Below the pieces are notes generated by a model. It worked only from the letters and a program-made list of their open reading frames with translations. It had not been told where the DNA came from and searched no databases. 64,000 nt of DNA, taken from NCBI RefSeq assembly GCF_030705605.1, contig NZ_JAPCKK010000006.1:62001-126000 (forward strand). The letters run 5' to 3'. Both the position numbers and the translations under genes were made by a program. The stretch's first letter is position 1, and the number at the start of each line of letters is the position of its first letter. Source of the stretch: Paenibacillus zeirhizosphaerae. Its GTDB lineage: Bacteria > Bacillota > Bacilli > Paenibacillales > Paenibacillaceae. Positions 1 through 7,484 of the stretch are shown here, one piece after another.

Positions 1-14
1 AGAGGAGGGTGTGA

Positions 15-317
15 ATGTTTAAAACGTATGATTTATTTGATCATCGCAATCTGGAAGATTTAATTCCAGAAATTATGTATTATTACTTGTTTCAAGGTCT
101 TAGCTTGACTCAAATTGAATTAAAGCTATTTAAGACAGAAAGTTACAAAGGCTGGTTAAGCAAAACATTCTTAAACTACTATAGTATAGACACCGAAGGG
201 GAAAACAAAGGTGTTTTTAAAGGGAAAACTATTCCTGAAGTAGTTGATGAATTGTATAAAAGTCCCAATATTGCACACATTGGAGTTGCAAAACTCTTGA
301 GAAGTAAATACATGTAA
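15..317 (+). CDS. Hypothetical protein, 100 aa
   Basis: I do not recognise this protein. It has an AGGAGG-type ribosome-binding site (bases 2-8) 7 bases before the ATG. It has no signal peptide or clear membrane segment; the N-terminal third is rich in Tyr, Leu and Ile and looks alpha-helical (LEDLIPEIMYYYLFQGLSL), and the C-terminal part is basic and charged. Base composition is AT-rich compared with the core genes further on, which fits an accessory region. The neighbouring genes are also small and unassigned, so context gives no function. The call as a real gene rests only on the ribosome-binding site and the open frame. Confidence 0.5.
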   Translation: MFKTYDLFDHRNLEDLIPEIMYYYLFQGLSLTQIELKLFKTESYKGWLSKTFLNYYSIDTEGENKGVFKGKTIPEVVDELYKSPNIAHIGVAKLLRSKYM

Positions 318-570
318 TCTGGTGATCTTTTAGAGCATATACCGAAAACAGCAGAATGATATCGAAAAATAAGTATCAAATTTGGTATTAAAAGAGGGAA
401 GTACTGCTCAGGTATAATGGGGAAACGATCTATTGCCAGGGATGCATCTTTTATAGCAGATAATTATGGAGGTTTGCAGTAGATGTTCAATATATTCAGT
501 TTGCATGTAAATGGCTCCTAAGGATTTGGGGGTTTCTCGGTTTTATAGCAATATTTTCTTGGCGCCTGTG

Positions 571-750
571 TTAGACAATATTGTTGCCTTTACATTTTAA
601 GAACTCCTCGATAGCTTTAGAAGGGTCCTGAATAGCTCGGACAAGAGCAACCTTGTCTACGTATTGGATGTTATCTTCAATATGCGGATCCAGGATTGTG
701 GGCAGAACGTATTGATCAGGATAAATCGTACTGACCTCTTTCCACTGCAT
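571..750 (-). CDS. Small hypothetical protein, 59 aa
   Basis: Short reverse-strand gene of unknown function. The frame opens at a GTG at 759, but the AAAGGA motif upstream lies about 10 bases from the ATG at 750 and only one base from the GTG, so I chose 750. The product starts MQWKEVSTIYPDQYVLP and ends with a Lys/Cys-rich tail (KCKGNNIV). It has no signal peptide or membrane segment. No partner gene is adjacent. It may be a relic of an accessory cassette. Confidence 0.4.
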   Translation of the reverse strand: MQWKEVSTIYPDQYVLPTILDPHIEDNIQYVDKVALVRAIQDPSKAIEEFLKCKGNNIV

Positions 751-759
751 TACTATCAC

Positions 760-1144
760 ATCCTTTGTACATTTTCTGTTTAAGTGAATATTACCAAATT
801 ATACCGACCCTTTGGACGAAAAGATGGTTGAATTATAAAAGCGCAGGTAAATTTCTGAAGTTCACTCGTTAAGAAAGGAAAATAATAAAAGTTTATTAAA
901 CCTTCGTCCTGAATTATAATGGAATGAGGTTGTCAACTTTTCCTGAGAGCAGCTTGCCTTCATATTGAAGTGGACGTAAAATAAACCGCCAGTTTATGCT
1001 GGCGGTTTATTTTATCTGACCGACTTAGACGTCACATATGTATTTCATTGATTTTCACTATGTGGAACTGATTGTTATGGTGAAGATGGCGGACAGAGTA
1101 ATGCATGAAATGATGATGTTGTAGTAGCGGTGTATTCACTCAGA
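760..1144. other. Gene-free stretch with one strong hairpin
   Basis: No convincing ORF was found between the small reverse gene and the XRE regulator. The only structure is the perfect hairpin at 978-1013, annotated separately. The rest is AT-rich and without recognised sites. Confidence 0.5.
978..1013. terminator. Strong hairpin, probable bidirectional terminator
   Basis: The arms 978-992 and 999-1013 are a perfect 15-bp inverted repeat (AAAATAAACCGCCAG and its complement) around a 6-base loop. The outer part of each arm is A- or T-rich, so the element reads as an intrinsic terminator on both strands. No gene ends immediately upstream on the plus strand, so it may be left over from a lost gene. 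Confidence 0.7.
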
Positions 1145-1387
1145 TTATTCACCTAACAACTCACCAGCGGAAATTTCCAAGGCCTTGGCGATGATTAGGA
1201 TCTCATAGTCTTGAACAAGCCGATACTGTCCTTCCAAGCGTGATAGGCTGGTTGGACTGATATCCAATCCAAAGGTTTGCAGCCTGGCTAAAAATTCTTT
1301 TTGCTTCATTCCCTTTGCTTTGCGAATGGCGAGTACGCGAGAACCAATAATATTTTTGTCGCCGGGTGGTTCCTTGCGATGCTTCAT
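1145..1387 (-). CDS. XRE-family helix-turn-helix regulator, 80 aa
   Basis: Small DNA-binding protein of the Cro/CI (XRE) type. The start is the ATG at 1387 (MKHRKEPPGD), because GAGAGG lies 10 bases upstream; an earlier ATG at 1405 has no good site. The HTH fold is read from VLAIRKAKGMKQKEFLAR, then LDISPTSLSRLEG as the recognition helix, and a final helix ALEISAGELLG. It consists of the DNA-binding domain only, with no sensor domain. The target is unknown; its promoter region faces the Spo0E-like gene starting at 1539, so it may control that divergent gene. Confidence 0.75.
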   Translation of the reverse strand: MKHRKEPPGDKNIIGSRVLAIRKAKGMKQKEFLARLQTFGLDISPTSLSRLEGQYRLVQDYEILIIAKALEISAGELLGE

Positions 1388-1538
1388 AAATGTTGTACCT
1401 CTCATTTTTACCCAAATTGTACGAGATGTTGTTGTTGTTTTAATGCGAATATCGGAGTAAAATTAAATAAACCGATTATCGCATTAAAATTAATGCGATG
1501 GTTATGAGTGCTCAAAGAAGCACGCAGGAGGCTAAATA

Positions 1539-1763
1539 ATGATCCGTTTATATGAAGAGATGGAGCAAGAAAGGCGCAGAATGAATGAACTCGGCCAAGT
1601 TTTGATGGGGCAGTCTATCCCTCTGTCTGAGCATGAAGGGCTGCTGGCATTAAGCCAAAAGGTTGATCAGTTGATGATAACGTTGCATCAGGCCAAATTC
1701 AAACAAACAGAAAGGCAGTATGTGCGAGGAGGAGTTGATTTTGAAGCACCCAACATGGTTTGA
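1539..1763 (+). CDS. Spo0E-like aspartyl-phosphate phosphatase, 74 aa
   Basis: Small protein resembling the Spo0E family, which removes phosphate from Spo0A~P and so delays sporulation. The evidence is the two-helix length and the motif LSQKVDQLM near residues 39-47, which matches the family's SQxxD signature, preceded by a Glu/Arg-rich first helix (YEEMEQERRRMNELGQ). AGGAGG lies 8 bases before the ATG. The C-terminal 15 residues run into the next gene's frame and are probably not conserved. It overlaps the gene at 1741, so the two are translated together. The family call is from motif only; the substrate is inferred. Confidence 0.6.
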   Translation: MIRLYEEMEQERRRMNELGQVLMGQSIPLSEHEGLLALSQKVDQLMITLHQAKFKQTERQYVRGGVDFEAPNMV

Positions 1764-2043
1764 AAGAGTCATGCAACATCGGCTTGATGACGTTTCAGCC
1801 CGCATCATACGCCAGCCTGAGATTAGTACATTACGTGAGGAAGAGCATTTGGTATTTCAGAGGCTATTTTCCGGTATGGATCTGGCGAATAAACCTGAGT
1901 TTTCGGACTGGGAGGATAAGCATCATCACAAGCAAGCATTGGAGAATGAGTATTTGTACTGGCAGGGGATGAAGGACGGTGTGCAGCTTGCCTATACCGT
2001 ATTAGAGATGATGCTTCATGATGAAAAAGAGCAAGAAGAGTAA
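1741..2043 (+). CDS. Small helical protein, possibly DUF6809-like, 100 aa
   Basis: I chose the TTG at 1741 (reading MKHPTWFERVMQHRL) because GAGGAG lies about 6 bases upstream; the ATG at 1720 lacks such a site. The protein is charged and alpha-helical with the C-terminal pattern LYWQGMKDGVQLAYTVLEMM, reminiscent of small Firmicutes proteins of the DUF6809 type; this family match is from memory and uncertain. It overlaps the 3' end of the Spo0E-like gene by 23 bases, so the pair is probably co-translated. A terminator at 2171-2212 closes the unit. Function unknown. Confidence 0.5.
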   Translation: MKHPTWFERVMQHRLDDVSARIIRQPEISTLREEEHLVFQRLFSGMDLANKPEFSDWEDKHHHKQALENEYLYWQGMKDGVQLAYTVLEMMLHDEKEQEE

Positions 2044-2170
2044 CGTGTTAATGGAGGAATCTTTGCGGAAAGGAGTGCTGCAGCGAAGGAGCGATCTGGC
2101 CGTTTGAGCCATTGTTTGCAGGTGGGAAGCTATTTCTATTCAATGATCATTTTACTGGGTAAACGAATGG

Positions 2171-2212
2171 GGACAAGTCTATTCTTGCGATGGATTTGTC
2201 CTTTTATTTTTT
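2171..2212 (+). terminator. Intrinsic terminator
   Basis: The arms 2171-2183 and 2189-2201 pair over 13 bp with some G-U pairs, followed by a TTTTATTTTTT tract. It closes the Spo0E-like two-gene unit. Confidence 0.7.
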
Positions 2213-2354
2213 AACTGCCAGTATGAATGATCCCAGGGACCTAACGATTTTACGGCTATTCTGTTACTTGTTGCTTTTGCTAATATTGGAGACCTTTACT
2301 ACAATAAATACAGTACACATACAAGTTAATCTGTCTATCGTGGAGGTGAATGCT

Positions 2355-3391
2355 GTGGGCAAAATTTTGGTGCCCCCGGAAAGACTTATGGAGATATCAC
2401 GGCAGTTCGCGCAAGCCAGGGAGACAGGTGTGCAAATTTGCAGCCAGCTTACTGGGCAGGTTCAATTCCTTGAGAGCGGATGGGCGGGTACGACTCAGCA
2501 ACGATTCTATCAAAATTTTATGCTGGCCCGTCAGCAAATGGATCATTTTACGGCTGCAATGGGTTCGGTAAGTGCGCAGTTACATACAATTGCCACTCGT
2601 TTTAAGGAGGCGGATGCCAGTGATCAAGCTGGATCACAGTCAACCAAGTCCACCGATCCGTTGGAGCAGTCTCAGAACGTACTGAATCACTCGCTTGGTG
2701 TTAGGGATAATTTGGAAAAATGGGGGACGCTCCTTTACAGCTCTGTGGGCGCTTCATTGGTGTTATCCGGGACGGTACGATTCAGGGTAGATCCGAGGGA
2801 CCCGAGCCGGGCCAAAATTCATAATGCGCCATGGGGTAATAGAAAAGGAAACATTGCGTTCCTAAAGAACCTGGCAAGAAGCATCAACCGCCAGATCGTT
2901 CATCCAGGGTTCATCATGAAAGGGGTGAAGGGTTTTGATGCGGCAGCCAGCAAATTTGGCCTCAATTTTGGTTTGGGATTCAGTCAGGCCAAGAACTTTC
3001 CGCAATGGACAAGACAGGTCATAGCCGGTGTGGAAAAGGGCAGGTATGGGATCCCTACCAACAAAATCCCGGCATGATCGCCAAAAAGATATTCCCGATT
3101 AATGCAACTTTTAATGTGATTGGCGAAGCCTCCGGCCTGGTTAGCAAGTATCGTGAAGGCAAGCTTAACGGGAAAGAGGTGGCGTAGCAGCGTCCAACGT
3201 TGTGGTGAAAACAGCGGCGACCTATGGCGGGGCCGTTGCGGGAGGAGCTCTCGGTGCAATGATCGCAGGTCCGGTCGGCGCTGCCGTTGGTTCCTATGTA
3301 GGCGGTAGGTACGGTGGGCGCTTTTGTTGGTGATGGTGCAGCTAAAGTTGTTGAAGGCGGAGTTCGTTGGATCAGCGGGCTGTTTAAATAA
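2355..3391 (+). pseudogene. WXG100-domain protein gene (type VII substrate-like), broken by three frameshifts
   Basis: The start is the GTG at 2355 with GGAGG 8 bases upstream. The first frame encodes a WXG100 domain: helix, then Trp43-Ala-Gly (ESGWAG), then a second helix ending in SAQLHTIATRFKEAD. The original product continued through three frames. Frame one reads to 3077. From about 3040 the meaningful frame is GQVWDPYQQNPGMIAKK, ending at 3187. From about 3186 it reads VVVKTAATYGGAVAGGALGA, a Gly/Ala-rich membrane-like tail. From about 3305 it reads GAFVGDGAAKVVEGG and stops at 3391. The first break is one missing base in an AAAAGGG run. Uninterrupted, this would be a roughly 345-residue effector-like protein. 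Either the gene has decayed or the assembly has base errors. Confidence 0.7.
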
Positions 3392-3411
3392 AATCAGGAA
3401 GGCGCTAGAAG

Positions 3412-3885
3412 ATGAACACGATATCTTATCGCAAATCCGTGGCCTGGGGCAAAGCTCTTGGCAGTTTACTGTTTGTGCTGGCCTGTCTGTTTCTGTTATA
3501 CGCAGCTTTTTTCATGGATACGACCATGGTTCGCAAATTTTTTTGTATCACAGCAGCTATCATAGGGATTCCGTTTTTTGGAGGATATTTGGTGGTCTGT
3601 TTGCCAAGGGCACTGAAATCAGACACACATTTGCTTACCTACGACCAAAATTCCATCTCAGATGGTACGCGCACAGTAGCGTGGTCGGAAATTTCGAAAA
3701 TCAGCTACAACGGTGCTTCCATTCGGAAAGGGTTGCTTCCGCAGCTTCCTGAGCTGATTTTTCACTTGAAGAACAGAGACACCTGGACGGTGAATACTTA
3801 TTATTTGTTAACCGACACTGAAATCCAGTCCGTCATGAAGCTCCTGCGTGGGCTGATCAGCCGTAATGGAAAGGAATCGAAATAG
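3412..3885 (+). CDS. Two-TM membrane protein with PH-like tail, 157 aa
   Basis: It has two membrane segments at about residues 12-34 (GSLLFVLACLFLLYAAFFM) and 43-64, then a soluble C-terminal part of about 90 residues (LLTYDQNSISDGTRTVAWSE and onward). This resembles the small two-helix proteins with a pleckstrin-homology-like tail (STM3941 type); this is a resemblance, not a firm match. It starts 20 bases after the WXG100 pseudogene and has AGGAAGG upstream. The position just behind a toxin-like gene is where immunity proteins usually sit, so an immunity role is a reasonable inference but unproven. Confidence 0.55.
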   Translation: MNTISYRKSVAWGKALGSLLFVLACLFLLYAAFFMDTTMVRKFFCITAAIIGIPFFGGYLVVCLPRALKSDTHLLTYDQNSISDGTRTVAWSEISKISYNGASIRKGLLPQLPELIFHLKNRDTWTVNTYYLLTDTEIQSVMKLLRGLISRNGKESK

Positions 3886-3909
3886 ATCTGCACTGGAGGA
3901 TTTGCTGAC

Positions 3910-4722
3910 ATGAGCGAGCATACCTATACATTTTCATTGGAAGAGCTGGGATACGCTTTGGCTGTTCATCAAGGGGAAGAGATGGCTGCAGGGCTTATGA
4001 AGGCATTTTATGGGGATTTGCCCGAGGAAAGCTGGCAGTTGCTTTTCCAGGCAGCCACTCATAGCTTGATGGCTAAAGGTTTTATAGAGTCGATCAGTGA
4101 AGAGAATGGAGAAGTCAGGTTTATTCCCGAAATTGCGCAAATGATTCAGCATTTGCTGCACAGCAATTACATGCTAAGAGGAGTAACGGATCGAAATTCG
4201 ACCAAAGCTCTGACGATCCATGAGCTGCAGCAGCGATATTTGTATCACTTGTCCGACAATCATACGCTTCATTTTCTTGCTTGGACGGAGCCGGTGGATT
4301 GGGAGGAAGAGCTTGTACGTTTTTATGGATTGCGGCCTTCGGAAGCTACAGGTGCGATTTCATCCGAATTCAAGGCTGTAATCACTGAAGCATTATGGAG
4401 CCGGTTAACAGCTGCGGAAGCCCCCGCACCCTCTCTCTATGCCGAGCTTCCGGCAGACCAGCAGCATCTGATTGCAAAATGGCATCATGCTTTTCAAGCA
4501 AACGCTGGCACTATGGATAATTTAAGCATTATAAGAATAGGCAGCGGGGATCAGACGGCTATTGAACATATTATGTTTTTTCTTCCTGCCGATGAAGGTG
4601 TCTGGGTGATACATAATCAGGAAGAGGACCGGAATGCTGAGCCACAGATTTGCATTGAGCTGCAATCTGTCTCTGCTTGTAGAGAGACGTTAGGATATTT
4701 TGCGGCAAACCTACTGAGGTAA
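3910..4722 (+). CDS. Hypothetical protein in WXG100 gene neighbourhood, 270 aa
   Basis: Soluble protein of unknown family. It has no signal peptide or membrane helix. The N-terminal half looks alpha-helical (FSLEELGYALAVHQGEE and following), and the C-terminal half has beta-strand and turn character. It follows the two-TM gene by 24 bases with a GGAGG at 3896-3900, so the three genes from 2355 form one unit. Its length and two-part appearance recall substrate-specific chaperones of ESX/type VII systems (EspG-like), but I see no diagnostic motif, so this is speculation from context. Confidence 0.5.
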   Translation: MSEHTYTFSLEELGYALAVHQGEEMAAGLMKAFYGDLPEESWQLLFQAATHSLMAKGFIESISEENGEVRFIPEIAQMIQHLLHSNYMLRGVTDRNSTKALTIHELQQRYLYHLSDNHTLHFLAWTEPVDWEEELVRFYGLRPSEATGAISSEFKAVITEALWSRLTAAEAPAPSLYAELPADQQHLIAKWHHAFQANAGTMDNLSIIRIGSGDQTAIEHIMFFLPADEGVWVIHNQEEDRNAEPQICIELQSVSACRETLGYFAANLLR

Positions 4723-4817
4723 ATCAGTGTTGTTATCTAAGATTCCGGCAACGTAAAGAAGGGCAACTTTGGTCTCTTTTGTTCTTGAGAGGATCTATGT
4801 TTATCTCAAACGGTTTC

Positions 4818-4848
4818 TTGCATATTTTGCAATAGAGAATGCTATAAT
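4818..4848 (+). promoter_or_regulatory. Possible promoter before Fic remnant
   Basis: TTGCAT at 4818-4823 and TATAAT at 4843-4848 are 19 bases apart. The -10 is perfect but the spacing is long. It may be the original promoter of the Fic gene whose 5' part is deleted. Confidence 0.3.
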
Positions 4849-4860
4849 GATAACAGCAAG

Positions 4861-5238
4861 TCAGAGGAATTTGAGCAAGACCAGGCCCAATGTGGTAGGA
4901 GACATGAAAACCACTGCCCCGGGAAAAGTGGCGAGAGCTATGCCAAACTGTTGGCCTCGTATCACCAGAAGCCAAGCATATCGCTGGGAGATATTGTAGA
5001 CTTCCATCATGAGTTTGAGAGTATTCATCCTTTTCAGGATGGCAATGGTCGTGTCGGCAGGATCATTATGTTCAAAGAGTGTCTGAAAAATAATATACTT
5101 CCATTTATCATTGACCATGAGCATAAGTTATTTTATTACCGTGGACTTCAGGAATACCGCTCGGAAAAAGGGTATTTGATGGATACCTGTCTGTCGGCAC
5201 AGGACAGATATGATAAACCATATTCCAATCATGTTTAG
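4861..5238 (+). pseudogene. Fic-domain protein remnant (N-terminally deleted, frameshifted)
   Basis: The active-site motif HPFQDGNGRVGR of Fic proteins (AMPylation or related nucleotide transfer) lies at about 5026-5061 and matches HPFx(D/E)GNGRxxR in full. The part upstream in the Fic fold, NVVGDMKTTAPGKVARAMPN, is in another frame (about 4888-4950), joined to LLASYHQKPSISLGDIVDFH by a one-base shift near 4948. The N-terminal half of a normal Fic protein and any inhibitory helix are missing. The last residues (to 5238) look like the normal family tail, ending after LSAQDRYDKPYSN. The fragment from 4951 could be translated but would lack the complete fold. Confidence 0.75.
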
Positions 5239-5270
5239 GTGATTATAATGTGCATTCATTTGTGTAGTTT

Positions 5271-5349
5271 CATCACGCCCGGCCTGTAAGGGATGATTAG
5301 CTCCCCTTGGCTCCCTTGCAGGCTGGGTCTTTTCCCAAGGGGCGTGATG
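5271..5349 (+). ncRNA. Structured leader RNA candidate upstream of small Cys-rich gene
   Basis: The stretch can fold into a three-way junction. P1 pairs 5271-5280 (CATCACGCCC) with 5340-5349, 10 bp perfect. P2 pairs 5282-5293 with 5312-5323, 12 bp with one G-U pair. P3 is a short TGGG/CCCA hairpin at 5324-5337. In addition the P2 loop segment 5303-5310 (CCCCTTGG) is perfectly complementary to 5335-5342, which overlaps P3 and P1, giving either a pseudoknot or a mutually exclusive fold. The start codon of the next gene is only 2 bases after P1, and its likely ribosome-binding site AAGGGG (5337-5342) lies inside the competing helices. This suggests translational control. I cannot match it to a named riboswitch or leader class. 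Confidence 0.5.
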
Positions 5350-5351
5350 GA

Positions 5352-5594
5352 ATGAAGAAAAAAGTTAAAAATCGTACTCGTGCATATTATCGGCATCATC
5401 GAAGAAGGGTAATCCAGCGTAAGAGCAAGATTGCAAAACAATTCGGCTGGTGTGCGAAGTATGAAGGGATGTTTGCTAAAGGAAAGGTACATTGTTCCTG
5501 TTATTATTGCCGGGTTAAGACGAGGTATCTGGGGCCGCCCAAATCTGATCTTATACGGATGGAACGGGTGGATGACCTGGATGGCTTGGAATAG
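5352..5594 (+). CDS. Small basic Cys-containing protein, 80 aa
   Basis: The start is the ATG at 5352, with AAGGGG 9 bases upstream. The product begins with a very basic helix (MKKKVKNRTRAYYRHHRRRV) and contains CSCYYC near residue 53, followed by RVKTRYLGPPKSD. Small proteins with a basic N-terminus and a CSC-x-x-C or similar cluster are widespread in Bacteroidota and Bacillota and have no assigned role known to me; the arrangement suggests nucleic-acid binding with a metal-binding half-knuckle. The structured leader directly upstream and the terminator directly downstream make it a one-gene unit under its own RNA control. Confidence 0.6.
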   Translation: MKKKVKNRTRAYYRHHRRRVIQRKSKIAKQFGWCAKYEGMFAKGKVHCSCYYCRVKTRYLGPPKSDLIRMERVDDLDGLE

Positions 5595-5619
5595 CCTATA
5601 CCCAACTTTATGATAGCTC

Positions 5620-5656
5620 GGCCGTAGATAAAAAACGTCTACGGCCATTTTTATTT
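5620..5656 (+). terminator. Intrinsic terminator
   Basis: The 9-bp stem GGCCGTAGA (5620-5628) with 5638-5646 is followed by ATTTTTATTT. It ends the small Cys-rich gene unit. Confidence 0.8.
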
Positions 5657-5709
5657 AGGCTTTTCGACAAGTGTTAGCGGCTGAAACTGATCTTTGAGGA
5701 TCAGTTTGT

Positions 5710-6006
5710 CTAGTATTCTTTACGAATTCTGCTTAATGTAACAAAGGATATTGCGTTCGAGGAAATCATGATTAGAGCAACCAATAGTTTGTAGACTTGG
5801 AATGAATATTGTAAAAAAATATCAGTTAAGAGCAAAAGGCTAATAAGCATACTTACGATTGCAAATGAAAGTCTTGCTGAATCGCCCCTTATCTTGCTTC
5901 CTCGTTCATCCTCGCCTTCTTCTTTGGAGAATTTTAATTCATAAAACAAATTGTAGATCACGACAACCACCGCAATGAGCCAAACGCCTATTTCTAACCA
6001 TTTCAT
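5710..6006 (-). CDS. Three-TM membrane protein partnered with XRE regulator, 98 aa
   Basis: It has membrane segments at about residues 4-24, 46-66 and 70-91, with a charged loop in between (KFSKEEGEDERGSK). Its ATG overlaps the last codons of the XRE regulator upstream (4-base overlap), so the two genes are translationally coupled. Pairs of a short Cro-like regulator and a small membrane protein are common in Bacillota, and the membrane partner may modulate the regulator, but this is inference. Function unknown. Confidence 0.65.
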   Translation of the reverse strand: MKWLEIGVWLIAVVVVIYNLFYELKFSKEEGEDERGSKIRGDSARLSFAIVSMLISLLLLTDIFLQYSFQVYKLLVALIMISSNAISFVTLSRIRKEY

Positions 6007-6236
6007 TCGGTTTTCACCTCTTCATAATCTTCAAATTGGAATACTTCTGTAATTTCAACTTCGAATAATTTAGCGATCTTGAAGGCTAGAATCAGAGAAG
6101 GATTGTATTTGTTTGCTTCGATAGAGGCGATTGTTTGTCTGCTGACACTTAACCGATCAGCAACTTCCTGTTGTGACCATCTTTTTGCTGCCCTTAATAA
6201 GTAAACGTTATTTTGAAGCTCACCATTTATCTCCAT
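6003..6236 (-). CDS. XRE-family HTH regulator, 77 aa
   Basis: Short Cro-like regulator. The HTH is read from LLRAAKRWSQQEVADRLSVS then RQTIASIEANKYNPSLILAF; this matches the YozG-type small regulators with the conserved SRQTI-x-x-IE-x-x-KYNPSL segment. AGGAGGAG lies 4 bases before the ATG. The upstream region (6240-6310) is very AT-rich and has several TTACA-like repeats that could be its operator. It is co-transcribed with the membrane gene 5710-6006. Confidence 0.85.
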   Translation of the reverse strand: MEINGELQNNVYLLRAAKRWSQQEVADRLSVSRQTIASIEANKYNPSLILAFKIAKLFEVEITEVFQFEDYEEVKTE

Positions 6237-6391
6237 TTTTCTCCTCCTTGAAATGGATTGTAATAAATTATATTCATTATGTAAAGTATTTTTAACGAAA
6301 TGTAATTTATTTTACTCAAATGTTTGGTTTTTTATTAAGAAGGTTGTTGTAATGCTCTTCGATTATTAATGGAGGGAGGCGAAGGGGATGG

Positions 6392-6418
6392 GGACGCGAG
6401 CGAATCGCGTCCTTATTT
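6392..6418 (+). terminator. GC-rich hairpin, possible terminator
   Basis: GGACGCGA (6392-6399) pairs with 6405-6412 around a 5-base loop, followed by TTATTT. No plus-strand gene precedes it, so its role is unclear. Confidence 0.35.
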
Positions 6419-6497
6419 AATCGTCAATGGGGAAGGTCGAATGCGTTTCATACGACGTAGGTCAATTCGTGTTGCATGATTGATACTAGACAAGCCG

Positions 6498-7484
6498 TTA
6501 CAAACTCATACTCTTCCAAAACGCTTGGAACGCACCGGACTCGACCTCGAAAAATACCGGCGCATCGCCATAGCGTACCAGTCCCTGGCCGAACAGTGTT
6601 AGTTCCACTCGCGTATGGTCCTCAAGCTTCAGGTAGAGGATCTTGCGGTTCTCGTCATCGTAGATGCCTTGATCGATCAACGGTTCTGCCGCCAGCGGCT
6701 TGGCATCCTGAAGGGCTGTCAGAAAGCTGGCAAGCGACTCGTCATTAGCCAGCGGCGTATGTTGCTGCTGACCGTTGTTCCAGCTCTCGAAGCTTTCCCA
6801 CTCGGCTGAGGCAATCCGGCCTTCCAGATTCAGCTTGCCGAGCAAATCGGCTCCGCTGTTCACGGTAATGCCGTTGGTATGCTCGAACAACTCGGCATAG
6901 ACTTGGCCGTCGGTTTCGGTATAGGACATAATGCGGAACTTGGAATCATAGCCCTTCACTGCATAGATGTCCGCTTCGCCGATGTTGGCGGCCAGCTCGG
7001 TATACTCGTCCTGTCCGCTCATTTCATCAATGCCGGCTGTTGTCCGTCCGAGCTTGTCGCCACGCAGCTTAGTCGCATCGGCTGCGTCGATACGGGTCGC
7101 CGCCTGGGTATAGATACTGCCTTGATAGACGACCAGGGGTATCATATCGGCTTGGACTCCAGAGTTCGTATCCGGCAGCTCTACCTTGGGAATGACGACA
7201 CTGGCGGGTGAGCTTGCGGCAGGCGTGTTCGGGTTCACCTTGGCCACCTCGTTGCCAGGCGATGTCGGCGCATTCCCTTGCTTCCAGAAGCTGGACGCGG
7301 TCACGCCGATACCGGCAGCGAGTACAATACTGGCGGCGATATAGACCATCTTGCGCGGACGCTTCTGTTTTTGCTCTTGCTGCAGCTCCTGCAGTCTGTT
7401 TTCCATTCTTGTTTTCATCTCTTCATTTGTTGTCATCGTATCCACCGCTTTCTTATATTTGGTCTGGAACTGTTCTTCATTCAT
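6498..7484 (-). CDS. Membrane-anchored anti-sigma factor-like protein, 328 aa
   Basis: It has an N-terminal cytoplasmic stretch of about 44 residues rich in charged amino acids (MNEEQFQTKYKKAVDTM), one membrane segment at about 46-65 (VYIAASIVLAAGIGVTASSF), and a long extracytoplasmic domain with a Pro/Ser linker. There is no HxxxCxxC zinc motif, so it is not a classic ZAS anti-sigma factor. It overlaps the ECF sigma gene upstream by 4 bases, the normal layout for a sigma/anti-sigma pair. The inferred job is to hold the sigma factor at the membrane until an envelope signal releases it. Confidence 0.75.
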   Translation of the reverse strand: MNEEQFQTKYKKAVDTMTTNEEMKTRMENRLQELQQEQKQKRPRKMVYIAASIVLAAGIGVTASSFWKQGNAPTSPGNEVAKVNPNTPAASSPASVVIPKVELPDTNSGVQADMIPLVVYQGSIYTQAATRIDAADATKLRGDKLGRTTAGIDEMSGQDEYTELAANIGEADIYAVKGYDSKFRIMSYTETDGQVYAELFEHTNGITVNSGADLLGKLNLEGRIASAEWESFESWNNGQQQHTPLANDESLASFLTALQDAKPLAAEPLIDQGIYDDENRKILYLKLEDHTRVELTLFGQGLVRYGDAPVFFEVESGAFQAFWKSMSL

